Position numbers and translations under genes: made by a program | Assembly: GCA_963716445.1 (NCBI GenBank) | Contig: OY970313.1 | Location: 1,178,001-1,242,000 of the forward strand | From: JAAYBF01 sp963716445 | Lineage (GTDB): Bacteria; Actinomycetota; Thermoleophilia; Solirubrobacterales; Thermoleophilaceae | DNA: 64,000 bases | Reading direction: 5' to 3' | Notes under the pieces: model-generated | What the model saw: only the letters and a program-made list of their open reading frames with translations | Told to the model about the DNA's origin: nothing | Databases searched by the model: none | In this document: one piece after another, positions 34,452-42,328 of the stretch | How positions within the stretch are numbered: position 1 is the stretch's first letter | Layout of the letters: each line of letters opens with the position of its first letter

Positions 34452-35876
34452 ATGGTCCGCGCGAACCTTCGGTCCCAGCACGGCTTCACGCTCATCGAGG
34501 TGATGGTCACCATGATCATCCTGCTCGTCGGGCTCGCCGGCGCGGTGACGCTGATAAACGGCGCCAACGCGATCACCGTCAAGACCAAGCAGCGCGAGGC
34601 GGCGACGAACGTCCAGCGCGAGCTGATCGAGGCGGTGCGGTCGGTGCCCTACGCGCAGCTGACCACCAATGGCGTGGTCGCGGCGCTCCAGAGCCGTCCG
34701 AACCTAGGGGACTCGACGCCCTCCGACAGCGCCTGGACGGTGCAGCGGCGGCAGACGACCTACACCGTCGATCTCGCGGTCTGCTCGGTCGACGACACGC
34801 GCGACGGCTTCGGCGACCACTCCTCCGGCACGTACTGCAACGGTCAGACCGCGGGTAGCGCCGACACCGCGCCCGACGACTTCAAGCGCGTCGTGGTCGA
34901 CGTCGAGTGGGTGCGCGCCGGCAGGACGAGCAGCTCGCGGCAGGCGACGATCGTCACCAACCCGAGCAACAACGCCGGGCCCCAGATCATCTCCCTGACG
35001 CGCGACCCGAGCAGCGAGGAGATCACGACGAACGTGTCGTCGGTCGTCTTCACGGCGACCACGGCGACGCCCGCCGATGCCGTCCGCTACACGGTCGACG
35101 GGTCGGTGGCCGACACGTCCGCGCCGTCCGGGACGAGCTCGAGCTTCACCTGGACGATCGGCGACGTCGGGACCGGCGTGGTCGACGGGACGTACGTGAT
35201 CGGCGCCACGGCGCTCGACTCGGCTGGTCTCACCGGGGCGACGCGCTCGCTGACGGTACGGCTCAACCGCCAGGCGCCGTTCGCCCCCACCGGCCTCGAG
35301 GGCGGCTGGAACGCCACCCGCCAGGCGGTCGACCTCGATTGGAGCCAGAACAACGAGTCTGACATCGTCGGCTACCGCGCCTACCGCCGCACGGCGCCCG
35401 ACGGTCCTGCCGAGCTGGTGTGCGCCACGGCGGCGACGGTGACGGAGTGCCATGACGCGAGCCACGAGGAGCCGCTCGCCGCCGCCTACGACTACTACGT
35501 GGTCGCGCTGGACGAGGTGTCGAGCACCGGCGCCAAGCGCGAGGGCCTGCCGTCCGCGACCTTGCCGGTCGTGCCGACCGAGAACCACCCGAACCCGCCG
35601 GCGACGCTGACGGCCACTCTCGCCGACGGCGTGAACCAGCTCGACTGGAGCTCGCCCGCGGCCGCCGACCCGTCCTACCCGGGCGACGGGATTCTCTTCT
35701 TCCGCATCTACCGGGGCGGCACCACCGTCCTGCACCGCTTCGACAGCACCGGGCTGGGCACCGACCGCTCCTTCACCGACACGAACCTCACCGGCGGAAC
35801 GCTGCAGTACTGGGTGACGTCGGTCGACGCCAACTACTCCGAGTCCGAGCCGGTGGGTCCGGTCGCGCTGCCATGA
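34452..35876 (+). CDS. large minor pilin, PilV-like with Fn3-like domains
   Basis: A 474-residue protein. The type IV leader ends SQHG and the mature N-terminus is FTLIEVMVTMIILLVGLAG, with Glu5 present. The globular part is far larger than normal pilins. A domain near 85-190 is followed by an Ig-like stretch (about 190-275, NVSSVVFTATTATPADAVRYTVDG) and two fibronectin type III-like repeats (about 278-375 and 378-474, WNATRQAVDLDWSQNNESD; DGVNQLDWSSPA). This suggests an adhesive pilus-tip component. ATG 34452 is chosen because it gives a normal short leader. The stop overlaps the next gene by 4 bp. Confidence 0.85.
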   Translation: MVRANLRSQHGFTLIEVMVTMIILLVGLAGAVTLINGANAITVKTKQREAATNVQRELIEAVRSVPYAQLTTNGVVAALQSRPNLGDSTPSDSAWTVQRRQTTYTVDLAVCSVDDTRDGFGDHSSGTYCNGQTAGSADTAPDDFKRVVVDVEWVRAGRTSSSRQATIVTNPSNNAGPQIISLTRDPSSEEITTNVSSVVFTATTATPADAVRYTVDGSVADTSAPSGTSSSFTWTIGDVGTGVVDGTYVIGATALDSAGLTGATRSLTVRLNRQAPFAPTGLEGGWNATRQAVDLDWSQNNESDIVGYRAYRRTAPDGPAELVCATAATVTECHDASHEEPLAAAYDYYVVALDEVSSTGAKREGLPSATLPVVPTENHPNPPATLTATLADGVNQLDWSSPAAADPSYPGDGILFFRIYRGGTTVLHRFDSTGLGTDRSFTDTNLTGGTLQYWVTSVDANYSESEPVGPVALP

Positions 35877-36802
35877 CCATGCTCCGCGACCAGAGCGGCA
35901 TGACGCTTATCGAGCTGCAGATCGTGCTCGTGCTGATGGTCGGCGTGCTCGGCGCGACGCTGACCACGTTCAACCAGTCCGAGGAGACGCGGCGGGTGAA
36001 CCAGGACCAGAACGAGTCGCAGGACCAGAACCGGCGCGCAATCGACAAGCTCGCCCGCGACCTCCGCAACCTGGCCAGCCCGTCGACCCAGAACCCGGAG
36101 GCCGTCGAGCGCAACGACCCCGACGACCTGATCTTCAAGACAGTCGCGCCGGTCAAGGCCGACGGCAGCGAGAACGACCGCAACATAACCCGCGTGCGCT
36201 ACTGCCTCGGCGGGTCGTCGGGCGGCAAGGCGAGCCTGCTGCGGCAGGAGCAGACGTGGGTCACGCCGTCTCCGCCCCCGGACGAGCCGATGGGAACCGG
36301 CTGTCCGGACGCGGGGTGGCCGGCGATTCCGGGCGGCAGCGGAAACTCGCGGGTCGTCGCCGAGAACGTCGTCAACCGCGAGCACGGCGCAGCCGTCTTC
36401 TCCTACGACTCGGTCTCGACGGCGAGCGTCTACTCGATCGGCATCGAGCTGCTCGTGGACGCCGACCCGACGCGCAGCCCATCTGCGAGCCGGCTCGCCT
36501 CGGGAGTCTTCCTGCGCAACCAGAACCAGGGGCCCCAGGCGGCGGGGACCGCGACCGACACGGGCACGGGACACCGGCTGCTGCTCAACGGGTCCGCCTC
36601 CGTCGATCCCGAGGGCGGGGCGATCGCGAGCTACGAGTGGTTCGCGGACGGCGACTTCACGGAGCCGGTCGCGGTTGGCCCGGTGGTCTACTGGAGCCCT
36701 CCCGGGAGCAGCTGGCCGCAGACACACGACATCACCCTGCGGGTGACCGACTCGGGCGATCGCCAAGGCGAGCTGACGATCGAGGACGTGAACGTCAATT
36801 GA
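35873..36802 (+). CDS. minor pilin, PilW-like with C-terminal PKD domain
   Basis: A 309-residue prepilin-like protein. The leader ends DQSG before MTLIELQIVLVLMVGVLG, with Met at mature position 1 and Glu at 5. A PilW-like region follows (RRAIDKLARDLRNLASP). Residues about 215-309 form a PKD-type domain with NGSASVDPEGGAIASYEW and DITLRVTDSG. PKD domains are surface-exposed binding modules. It overlaps its neighbours on both sides (4 bp each), so the three minor pilins are likely made together. Confidence 0.85.
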   Translation: MTMLRDQSGMTLIELQIVLVLMVGVLGATLTTFNQSEETRRVNQDQNESQDQNRRAIDKLARDLRNLASPSTQNPEAVERNDPDDLIFKTVAPVKADGSENDRNITRVRYCLGGSSGGKASLLRQEQTWVTPSPPPDEPMGTGCPDAGWPAIPGGSGNSRVVAENVVNREHGAAVFSYDSVSTASVYSIGIELLVDADPTRSPSASRLASGVFLRNQNQGPQAAGTATDTGTGHRLLLNGSASVDPEGGAIASYEWFADGDFTEPVAVGPVVYWSPPGSSWPQTHDITLRVTDSGDRQGELTIEDVNVN

Positions 36803-38004
36803 GACAGCGACTGGCAGCCCAGGACGGTTTCTCGATCGTCATCGCCGTGGTCCTGCTCGGCTTCATGATGAGCGCCGGGCTCGCGTCGTTCGCCTACGTC
36901 GACACGGGGCAGAACCAGTCGCGCGTCGAGCGCGTCGACGAGTCGGCATTCAACCTCGGCGAGGGCGTCCTGAACGCCCAGGCGTTCTTCCTGTCGCGCC
37001 ACTGGCCACGCACGGTGGCGCGGCAGTACCCGACCTGCACCCAGGCATCGGCGGCGGCCGCCTTCTGCCCCCAGCCGGCGACGATCTCGGCGACGTTCGA
37101 CAGCGTCGACTACCAGACCGGCGCCCCGGCCTGGCAGGCGGTCGTCCACGACGACACGGGCAGCGAGTTCTACGACGAGGACGACGTCGAGGACCGGCCG
37201 GCCTACGACGCCAACGGCAACGACAAGGTGTGGGTGCGGGTCGACTCCTCCTACACGGTCGGCTCACAGGGGGAGCGGCATCGTGCCCTGGTGGCGCTGG
37301 TCCAGATCGAGCGGGTCCAGTCCGGACTGCAGTTTCCCGCGCGCACGATCGTCGCCGGTCACTTCACCACGACCAACGACGGCAACAAGATCCTGATCGA
37401 CACGAAGTCGACGCAGACGAGCCCACACAACGTCACGTTGCGCTGCTCGCCGGTCTCGCCTCCTAGCGCCGGCTGCGCCGACTACGAGGCCGCCAAGGGA
37501 CAGCTGGAGCCGACGGGAGCGATCGAGAGCGGTTACCAGGACCAGGACGCCCTGCCGGTCGAGACACAGAACGCGCTGCGCGAGAAGGCGATGGCCGACG
37601 ACACCTACTACGCGTCGACCTGCCCGAGCTCCTTCACCGGCGAGGTGGTCTGGGTCGAGACCGCGACCTGCGAGATCGGGACCAACACCAACTCGGCGAC
37701 GGCGCCTGGGATCGTGATCTTCGGCAGCGGCAAGATGTCGATCTCCGCCAACCGCTCGTTCTACGGCGTCATCTACATGCTCAACAACCTGGACCTGACC
37801 GATGGCGACGTGGTCAAGCTGCATGCCAACACCGAGGTCACGGGCCGGATCTTCATCGACGGGCAGGGGGGGATCGAGGTCGGCTCGAGCAAGCTCAACC
37901 TGCTCTACGAGGACTTCCTCAACATCCCGCAGGCGTTCACCACCTACGGTACCGCCGGAGTCGTCCAGAACTCCTGGCGCGAGATCGCGAGCGACGGCGG
38001 CTAA
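36799..38004 (+). CDS. PilX/GspK-like minor pilin without Glu5
   Basis: A 401-residue protein from a TTG start overlapping the preceding stop (TTGA). The leader ends AAQDG before FSIVIAVVLLGFMMSAGLA. Mature position 5 is Ile, not Glu, as in PilX- and GspK-type subunits that sit at the pilus tip and have no preceding subunit to neutralise. The rest (about 45-401) is a soluble domain including a strand-rich region rich in Asn and Gly (NSATAPGIVIFGSGKMS). It is the third of three coupled minor-pilin genes. Confidence 0.8.
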   Translation: MRQRLAAQDGFSIVIAVVLLGFMMSAGLASFAYVDTGQNQSRVERVDESAFNLGEGVLNAQAFFLSRHWPRTVARQYPTCTQASAAAAFCPQPATISATFDSVDYQTGAPAWQAVVHDDTGSEFYDEDDVEDRPAYDANGNDKVWVRVDSSYTVGSQGERHRALVALVQIERVQSGLQFPARTIVAGHFTTTNDGNKILIDTKSTQTSPHNVTLRCSPVSPPSAGCADYEAAKGQLEPTGAIESGYQDQDALPVETQNALREKAMADDTYYASTCPSSFTGEVVWVETATCEIGTNTNSATAPGIVIFGSGKMSISANRSFYGVIYMLNNLDLTDGDVVKLHANTEVTGRIFIDGQGGIEVGSSKLNLLYEDFLNIPQAFTTYGTAGVVQNSWREIASDGG

Positions 38005-38022
38005 GGTGAGCGCCGGCGGACC

Positions 38023-38781
38023 ATGGAGCCGACGGTGGGCATAGCGGTGGCGGGGCTGCTCGGCGGGACGATCGGGAGCTTCCTGAACGTCGTCGCCTAC
38101 CGCGTGCCGCGCGGGGAGTCGGTCGTCAAGCCGCGCTCGCGCTGCCCCGGCTGCGGCACGCAGCTGCGCTCGCGCGACAACGTCCCCGTGCTGTCCTGGC
38201 TGCTGCTGCGCGGGCGCTGTCGCGACTGCGCGGCGCCGATCTCGGGCCGCTACCCGCTGATCGAGGGTCTCACGGCGCTCGCCTTCGCGGCGGTCGTGCT
38301 CGTCCGCGGCGTCGACGCCGAGCTGCTGCTCTACCTGCCGTTCACGGCGATGCTCGTGGCGGTCGCGGCGATCGACCTCGAGCACCGGATCGTCCCCAAC
38401 CGCGTGCTCCTGCCGTCCGCGGTCTGGGCCGTCGGCGCATGGGCGGCGGTCGCGCTCGACTTCCTGCCCGAGGCGCTCGCGGCCGGAACGGGCGCGTTCG
38501 CGTTCCTGCTGCTCGCCGCGCTCGCCTATCCCGCGGGGATGGGCATGGGCGACGTCAAGCTAGCCGGCGTCATGGGCCTGTATCTCGGCCTAGCCGTCGT
38601 CCCGGCGCTGCTCGTCGCCTTCCTCGCCGGATCGGTCGTCGGAGTCGCGATCGTCGTGCGGGAGGGCGCCGACGCGCGCAAGAAGGGCGTCCCGTTCGCT
38701 CCCTTCCTCGCGCTCGGAGGCTTCGTCGGCCTGCTCGCCGGCGACGAGCTGATCTCGCTCTACGCCGACCGCTTCCTCTAG
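38023..38781 (+). CDS. pilD: prepilin peptidase and N-methyltransferase PilD
   Basis: A 252-residue polytopic membrane aspartic peptidase (A24). The N-terminal methyltransferase part has the zinc-binding cysteines CPGC and CRDC (about residues 44-70) after GSFLNVVAYRVPRGESVV. The catalytic aspartates are in AIDLEHRIVPN and in GMGMGDVKLAG (the GxGD motif). It cleaves the leaders of the five prepilins encoded just upstream. Mycobacterium keeps a peptidase-like gene between aroE and aroC (Rv2551c), at the corresponding genomic place. Confidence 0.95.
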   Translation: MEPTVGIAVAGLLGGTIGSFLNVVAYRVPRGESVVKPRSRCPGCGTQLRSRDNVPVLSWLLLRGRCRDCAAPISGRYPLIEGLTALAFAAVVLVRGVDAELLLYLPFTAMLVAVAAIDLEHRIVPNRVLLPSAVWAVGAWAAVALDFLPEALAAGTGAFAFLLLAALAYPAGMGMGDVKLAGVMGLYLGLAVVPALLVAFLAGSVVGVAIVVREGADARKKGVPFAPFLALGGFVGLLAGDELISLYADRFL

Positions 38782-38843
38782 ACCCGATTCACGGTTCAAG
38801 CCCTTCGGCGGGCTGCCGATAGGAGGGAGGAATCGCCCTGCTC

Positions 38844-39827
38844 ATGGCTCTCTCCCTACGCAAGAACTCGGATGGCGGCACCATCGGCCTCGACATCGAC
38901 GGCCGCTTCCTGGCGGCCGCGCAGGTTCGCGACGGGCGCCTCGCGAGCGTCGCGAGCACCGAGCTGGCTGGCGGCGTGCTCGTCGACGGCGAGGTCGTCG
39001 ACCGGGCCGCGCTCACCGCGGCGCTGAAGGACTTCGTCGCGGAGAACAAGCTGCCGCGCCGCGTGCAACTGGGCGTCTCGAACCAGCAGATCGTGGTCCG
39101 CGTGCTGGAGCTGCCCCGGATCGACGACGAGAGCGAGCGCAACGCGGCGCTGCGCTTCTCGGCCGCCGACGCGATCGCGATGCCGCTCGACGAGGCAGTC
39201 CTCGACCACCAGATCGCCGGCTACGTCGACGCAGGCGACGGCCCGCAGCGAATGCAGGTAGTCGTCGTCGCAGCGCGCCGCACGATGATCGAGGAGTACC
39301 TGGCGGCGGCGAAGGACGCGGGCCTGAAGACCGAGGGCATCGATCTCGACGCGTTCGCGCTGGTGAGGACGCTTGCCGCGGCGGGCAATGGCGCGGTCGC
39401 CGCGGGCGGCCAGCCCGATGCGCCGGCCGACGGCGGCGAGCTCGACCTGTCGCAGTCGCCACGCGTCTTCTGTCACCTCGGCGGGGTCTCGAACCTCGCC
39501 ATCGCCCTCGGCTCGTCGTGCTTCTTCAGCCGCACCCTGTCCACCCCCTTCGGCGCCGAGAACGCGGGCGCCCGGCTGGCCGACGAGATCCGCCTGTCGA
39601 TCGACTACTACATGGCTCAGCCGACCGCGCTCGCCGTCGGCGACGTCGTGCTCTCCGGAGAGGGCGCACGCGACGACGCGCTGGTCGCCGACATCGACGC
39701 ACAGCTCGGCATCCCGGTTGCGGTCGCCGCGCCGCTCGGCACGCTCGACGCATCGGCCGTTCCGGCCGGCGACGAGGCGCACCGCTACACGGTCGCCGCC
39801 GGTCTCGCGCTGGGGGCGAGCGCATGA
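38844..39827 (+). CDS. pilM: pilus assembly actin-like protein PilM
   Basis: A 327-residue cytoplasmic actin/FtsA-fold protein. The N-terminal phosphate loop region is TIGLDIDGRFLAAAQV. It continues with LGVSNQQIVVRVLELPRI, the AADAIAMPLDEAVLDHQ segment and a late nucleotide-binding region (VVLSGEGARDDALV). PilM binds the N-terminal tail of PilN under the membrane; the PilN tail here begins MKPVNLLPE, matching the usual partner motif. GGAGGGAGG at 38822-38830 is a strong ribosome binding site. Its stop overlaps pilN by 4 bp. Confidence 0.92.
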   Translation: MALSLRKNSDGGTIGLDIDGRFLAAAQVRDGRLASVASTELAGGVLVDGEVVDRAALTAALKDFVAENKLPRRVQLGVSNQQIVVRVLELPRIDDESERNAALRFSAADAIAMPLDEAVLDHQIAGYVDAGDGPQRMQVVVVAARRTMIEEYLAAAKDAGLKTEGIDLDAFALVRTLAAAGNGAVAAGGQPDAPADGGELDLSQSPRVFCHLGGVSNLAIALGSSCFFSRTLSTPFGAENAGARLADEIRLSIDYYMAQPTALAVGDVVLSGEGARDDALVADIDAQLGIPVAVAAPLGTLDASAVPAGDEAHRYTVAAGLALGASA

Positions 39828-40495
39828 AGCCCGTCAACCTGCTGCCCGAGTCGCAGCGGCGGCGCCGTCCGAGCGGCGAGGGCAACGGCGCCTATGTCGC
39901 GCTCGGCGTCCTCGCGACGCTCTTCGTGATGACTCTGGGATATGTCGTGACCGGGAACAACGCGACCTCGCGCGCCAACGACACCGCCGTGGCGAGCGCC
40001 GAGGCCGACCGGCTCGAGGCGCGTGCCGCCGAGCTCGGCGCGTTCGGCGACTTCGCCCAGGTCAAGGAGCTGCGGCTCGCGTCGGTCCGAGACCTCGCCG
40101 ACACTCGCTTCGACTGGGAGCGGCTGGTCCGCGAGCTCGCGCGCGTGCTGCCGAAGAACGGCTGGCTGCAGGAGGTGAAGGCCTCGACGACCGGCGCCGA
40201 CGAGCCTGCCGGCGACGCGGCGGCGGGCAGCGCTGGCCCGACGGCGAACCTCCTGGGCTGCATGCCGCGTCAGTCCGACGTCGCCGACCTGATGGTCAGG
40301 TTGCGTCGGATGCACCGCGTCGAGGACGTCACGCTCAAGGAGTCGGGAATCGACGATCTCAGGAGCTCTCCGACGGTCGACAGCTGCGGCGACTTCTACA
40401 AGTTCGACGTCACCGCGGTCTTCGCTCCGGCGGTCTCCGAGGAGCGGCCGGACGGCAGGGCCCGCGTACCGGCGTCGCTCGGAGGTGGGTCGTGA
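39824..40495 (+). CDS. pilN: pilus assembly protein PilN
   Basis: A 223-residue bitopic membrane protein. The first residues MKPVNLLPESQRRRR carry the PilM-binding motif, a membrane helix lies at about 24-42 (AYVALGVLATLFVMTLGYV), a coiled-coil at about 50-85, and a ferredoxin-like periplasmic-side domain thereafter with an Ala/Gly-rich insert. It works with PilM and PilO as the inner-membrane alignment complex. Both ends overlap the neighbouring genes by 4 bp. Confidence 0.9.
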   Translation: MKPVNLLPESQRRRRPSGEGNGAYVALGVLATLFVMTLGYVVTGNNATSRANDTAVASAEADRLEARAAELGAFGDFAQVKELRLASVRDLADTRFDWERLVRELARVLPKNGWLQEVKASTTGADEPAGDAAAGSAGPTANLLGCMPRQSDVADLMVRLRRMHRVEDVTLKESGIDDLRSSPTVDSCGDFYKFDVTAVFAPAVSEERPDGRARVPASLGGGS

Positions 40496-41427
40496 GCCTC
40501 ACCGATCGCGATCGCAAGATCGTCCTTCTCCTGGTGCCGGCGCTGATCGTCGCCGCCTACTGGTTCCTGCTGCTGTCGCCGAAGCGCGAGGAGGCCACGC
40601 AGGCCGCCGCGACGCTGACGACCCAGGAGGCGCGGCGCGACACGGCTCAGCAGCGCGTCGCCACGCTGGCCGCCGACCGCAGCAGCTTCGCCGCCGACTA
40701 CGCCGAGCTCGTACGCCTGGGCAAGGCGGTCCCGCCGACGGTCGACATGCCGACGATCCTCGTCCAGCTCGACGCCGCGGCGGACGGAACGAAGATCAAG
40801 TTCACCAAGATCACGACCGACGAGCGCGAGCCCGCCGCGACGCCGGTGGCGCCGGCGCCGGGAAGCGACGGCTCGGACCCGGCCGCGGCCGGCGGGGAGC
40901 CCGCCCAGAGCGGGCCCGGCGCCGCGGGCGAGTCTGCCGGCGACGCGGTGGCCAACGCCAACGCGAACAACAGCGCGGCAGCCGAGCAGTCCGGGGTCGA
41001 CCCCAGCGACACGCAGACCTCGCAGGCCATGGGCAACGGCTCGCTGCCGATCGGCGGCGGAGCCGCAACGCCGGGCGCGGACGGATCCGCTGCCTCGCCC
41101 GCCCTCGACACGGTGCCGGTGACGCTCGAGTTCATCGGCGACTTCTTCGACCTGGCGGACTTCTTCCATCGCATCAAGCGCTATGTCGAGCTGTCGAAGG
41201 ACGATCTCTACGTCCGCGGCCGCCTGATCACCGTCGACGGCATCGAGTTCAAGAGCGAGCCCGACCTCTTCCCGCGGATCACGGCGACCCTGACCGCGAC
41301 CGCGTACCTGGCTCCGGAGGCTCAGGGAGCGACGGCCGGAGCCACGGCGACGGGGCCGGCGATCACTCCCGCCTCGGCCGCCGGCGAGGCCGCCCCCTTG
41401 ACCCCGACCGCGACGGCGACTCCCTGA
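40492..41427 (+). CDS. pilO: pilus assembly protein PilO
   Basis: A 311-residue bitopic membrane protein from GTG 40492. A membrane helix is at about 10-26 (IVLLLVPALIVAAYWFLLL), a coiled-coil at about 30-75 with RREEATQ-like heptads, and a first strand region around PPTVDMPTILVQLDAAADG. A low-complexity Ala/Gly/Pro linker spans about 115-205. A C-terminal ferredoxin-like domain has TVPVTLEFIGDFFDLADFF, a typical PilO motif. The long linker is longer than in proteobacterial PilO. The start overlaps pilN by 4 bp. Confidence 0.88.
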   Translation: MSLTDRDRKIVLLLVPALIVAAYWFLLLSPKREEATQAAATLTTQEARRDTAQQRVATLAADRSSFAADYAELVRLGKAVPPTVDMPTILVQLDAAADGTKIKFTKITTDEREPAATPVAPAPGSDGSDPAAAGGEPAQSGPGAAGESAGDAVANANANNSAAAEQSGVDPSDTQTSQAMGNGSLPIGGGAATPGADGSAASPALDTVPVTLEFIGDFFDLADFFHRIKRYVELSKDDLYVRGRLITVDGIEFKSEPDLFPRITATLTATAYLAPEAQGATAGATATGPAITPASAAGEAAPLTPTATATP

Positions 41428-41429
41428 TC

Positions 41430-42326
41430 ATGAACGCCTTCCTCCAAGATCTCTGGCACGACCTGCGCGCGAAGCGGCTCTGGCCCGTCGCCGTGGCGAT
41501 GCTGGTCGGGATCGTCGCGATCCCCGCCGTGCTGACCAAGTCCGCGGCGTCCCCGCCGCCGCCGGACCCGGTCGCCCCAGCCGCCGACCAGGGACGCAAG
41601 ACGAACCTCGCGCTCGACGTGGGGACCGCGGCCGCGTCCGGGAAGGGCTCCTCGCTCGACGTATTCGCTCCCGACGATCCCTTCGTGCCGCCGAAGGCCG
41701 TGACCGAGGGCTCACAGGGATCGAGCGTCGCTACCGCGGACGTCGTCGCGGCCGGCGCCGAGAAGGGCTCCGAGTCGCCGGGCGGCGACTCGCCCGGAGG
41801 CGGTCCAGGCGGGTCCGCGCCTCCGAGCGCTCCGTCCCCTGTCGGCCCGCCGAAGACGACCGAGTACGAGTACGTCGCCGACATCACGTTCTGGAACGGC
41901 GACCGGCGCCGTCGCGTCAGCGGCTTGCGCAAGCTCGACATGCTTCCGAGCCAGTCCGCGCCCGTGCTGATCTTCATGGGGGCGACCAGCGATGGCGGCA
42001 ACGCGGTCTTCCTGGTCGACTCGACGCTGAGGACGACCGGTGAGGGCAGCTGTCGGCCGAGCCGCTCGAACTGCGCCTTCGTCCACCTCGGCCCTGGCTC
42101 CGAGCACCTCTTCTCGACCGACACCGGCGAGACCTACCGCCTGCGGATCGACGAGATCCGGCGCGTCGAGGTCCGGGCCGGTGCGACGGCGGCCCGCCCC
42201 AGCGCGCGGACGGCGGTCGGCGCCGACGCTCCCGTCAAGCGCTTCAGCCTGCCCTCGCTGGTCGATCTCGTCGCCGAGATCGGCTCGAGCGAGGACCGTT
42301 CAAGCAATCCCGCGGGAGGTCGATAG
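41430..42326 (+). CDS. membrane-anchored pilus accessory protein, PilP-like position
   Basis: A 298-residue protein with one N-terminal membrane helix (about 18-38, RLWPVAVAMLVGIVAIPAVL), a long Pro/Gly/Ser-rich linker (about 40-140), then a small strand-rich domain (about 142-255) with YEYVADITFWNGDRRRRV and a cysteine pair (SCRPSRSNC). It sits 2 nt after pilO, where proteobacteria encode PilP, and has the same layout of anchor, linker and beta domain, but it is not a lipoprotein. In a bacterium without secretin its partner would have to differ. No homology to PilP is claimed. Confidence 0.65.
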   Translation: MNAFLQDLWHDLRAKRLWPVAVAMLVGIVAIPAVLTKSAASPPPPDPVAPAADQGRKTNLALDVGTAAASGKGSSLDVFAPDDPFVPPKAVTEGSQGSSVATADVVAAGAEKGSESPGGDSPGGGPGGSAPPSAPSPVGPPKTTEYEYVADITFWNGDRRRRVSGLRKLDMLPSQSAPVLIFMGATSDGGNAVFLVDSTLRTTGEGSCRPSRSNCAFVHLGPGSEHLFSTDTGETYRLRIDEIRRVEVRAGATAARPSARTAVGADAPVKRFSLPSLVDLVAEIGSSEDRSSNPAGGR

Positions 42327-42328
42327 GG

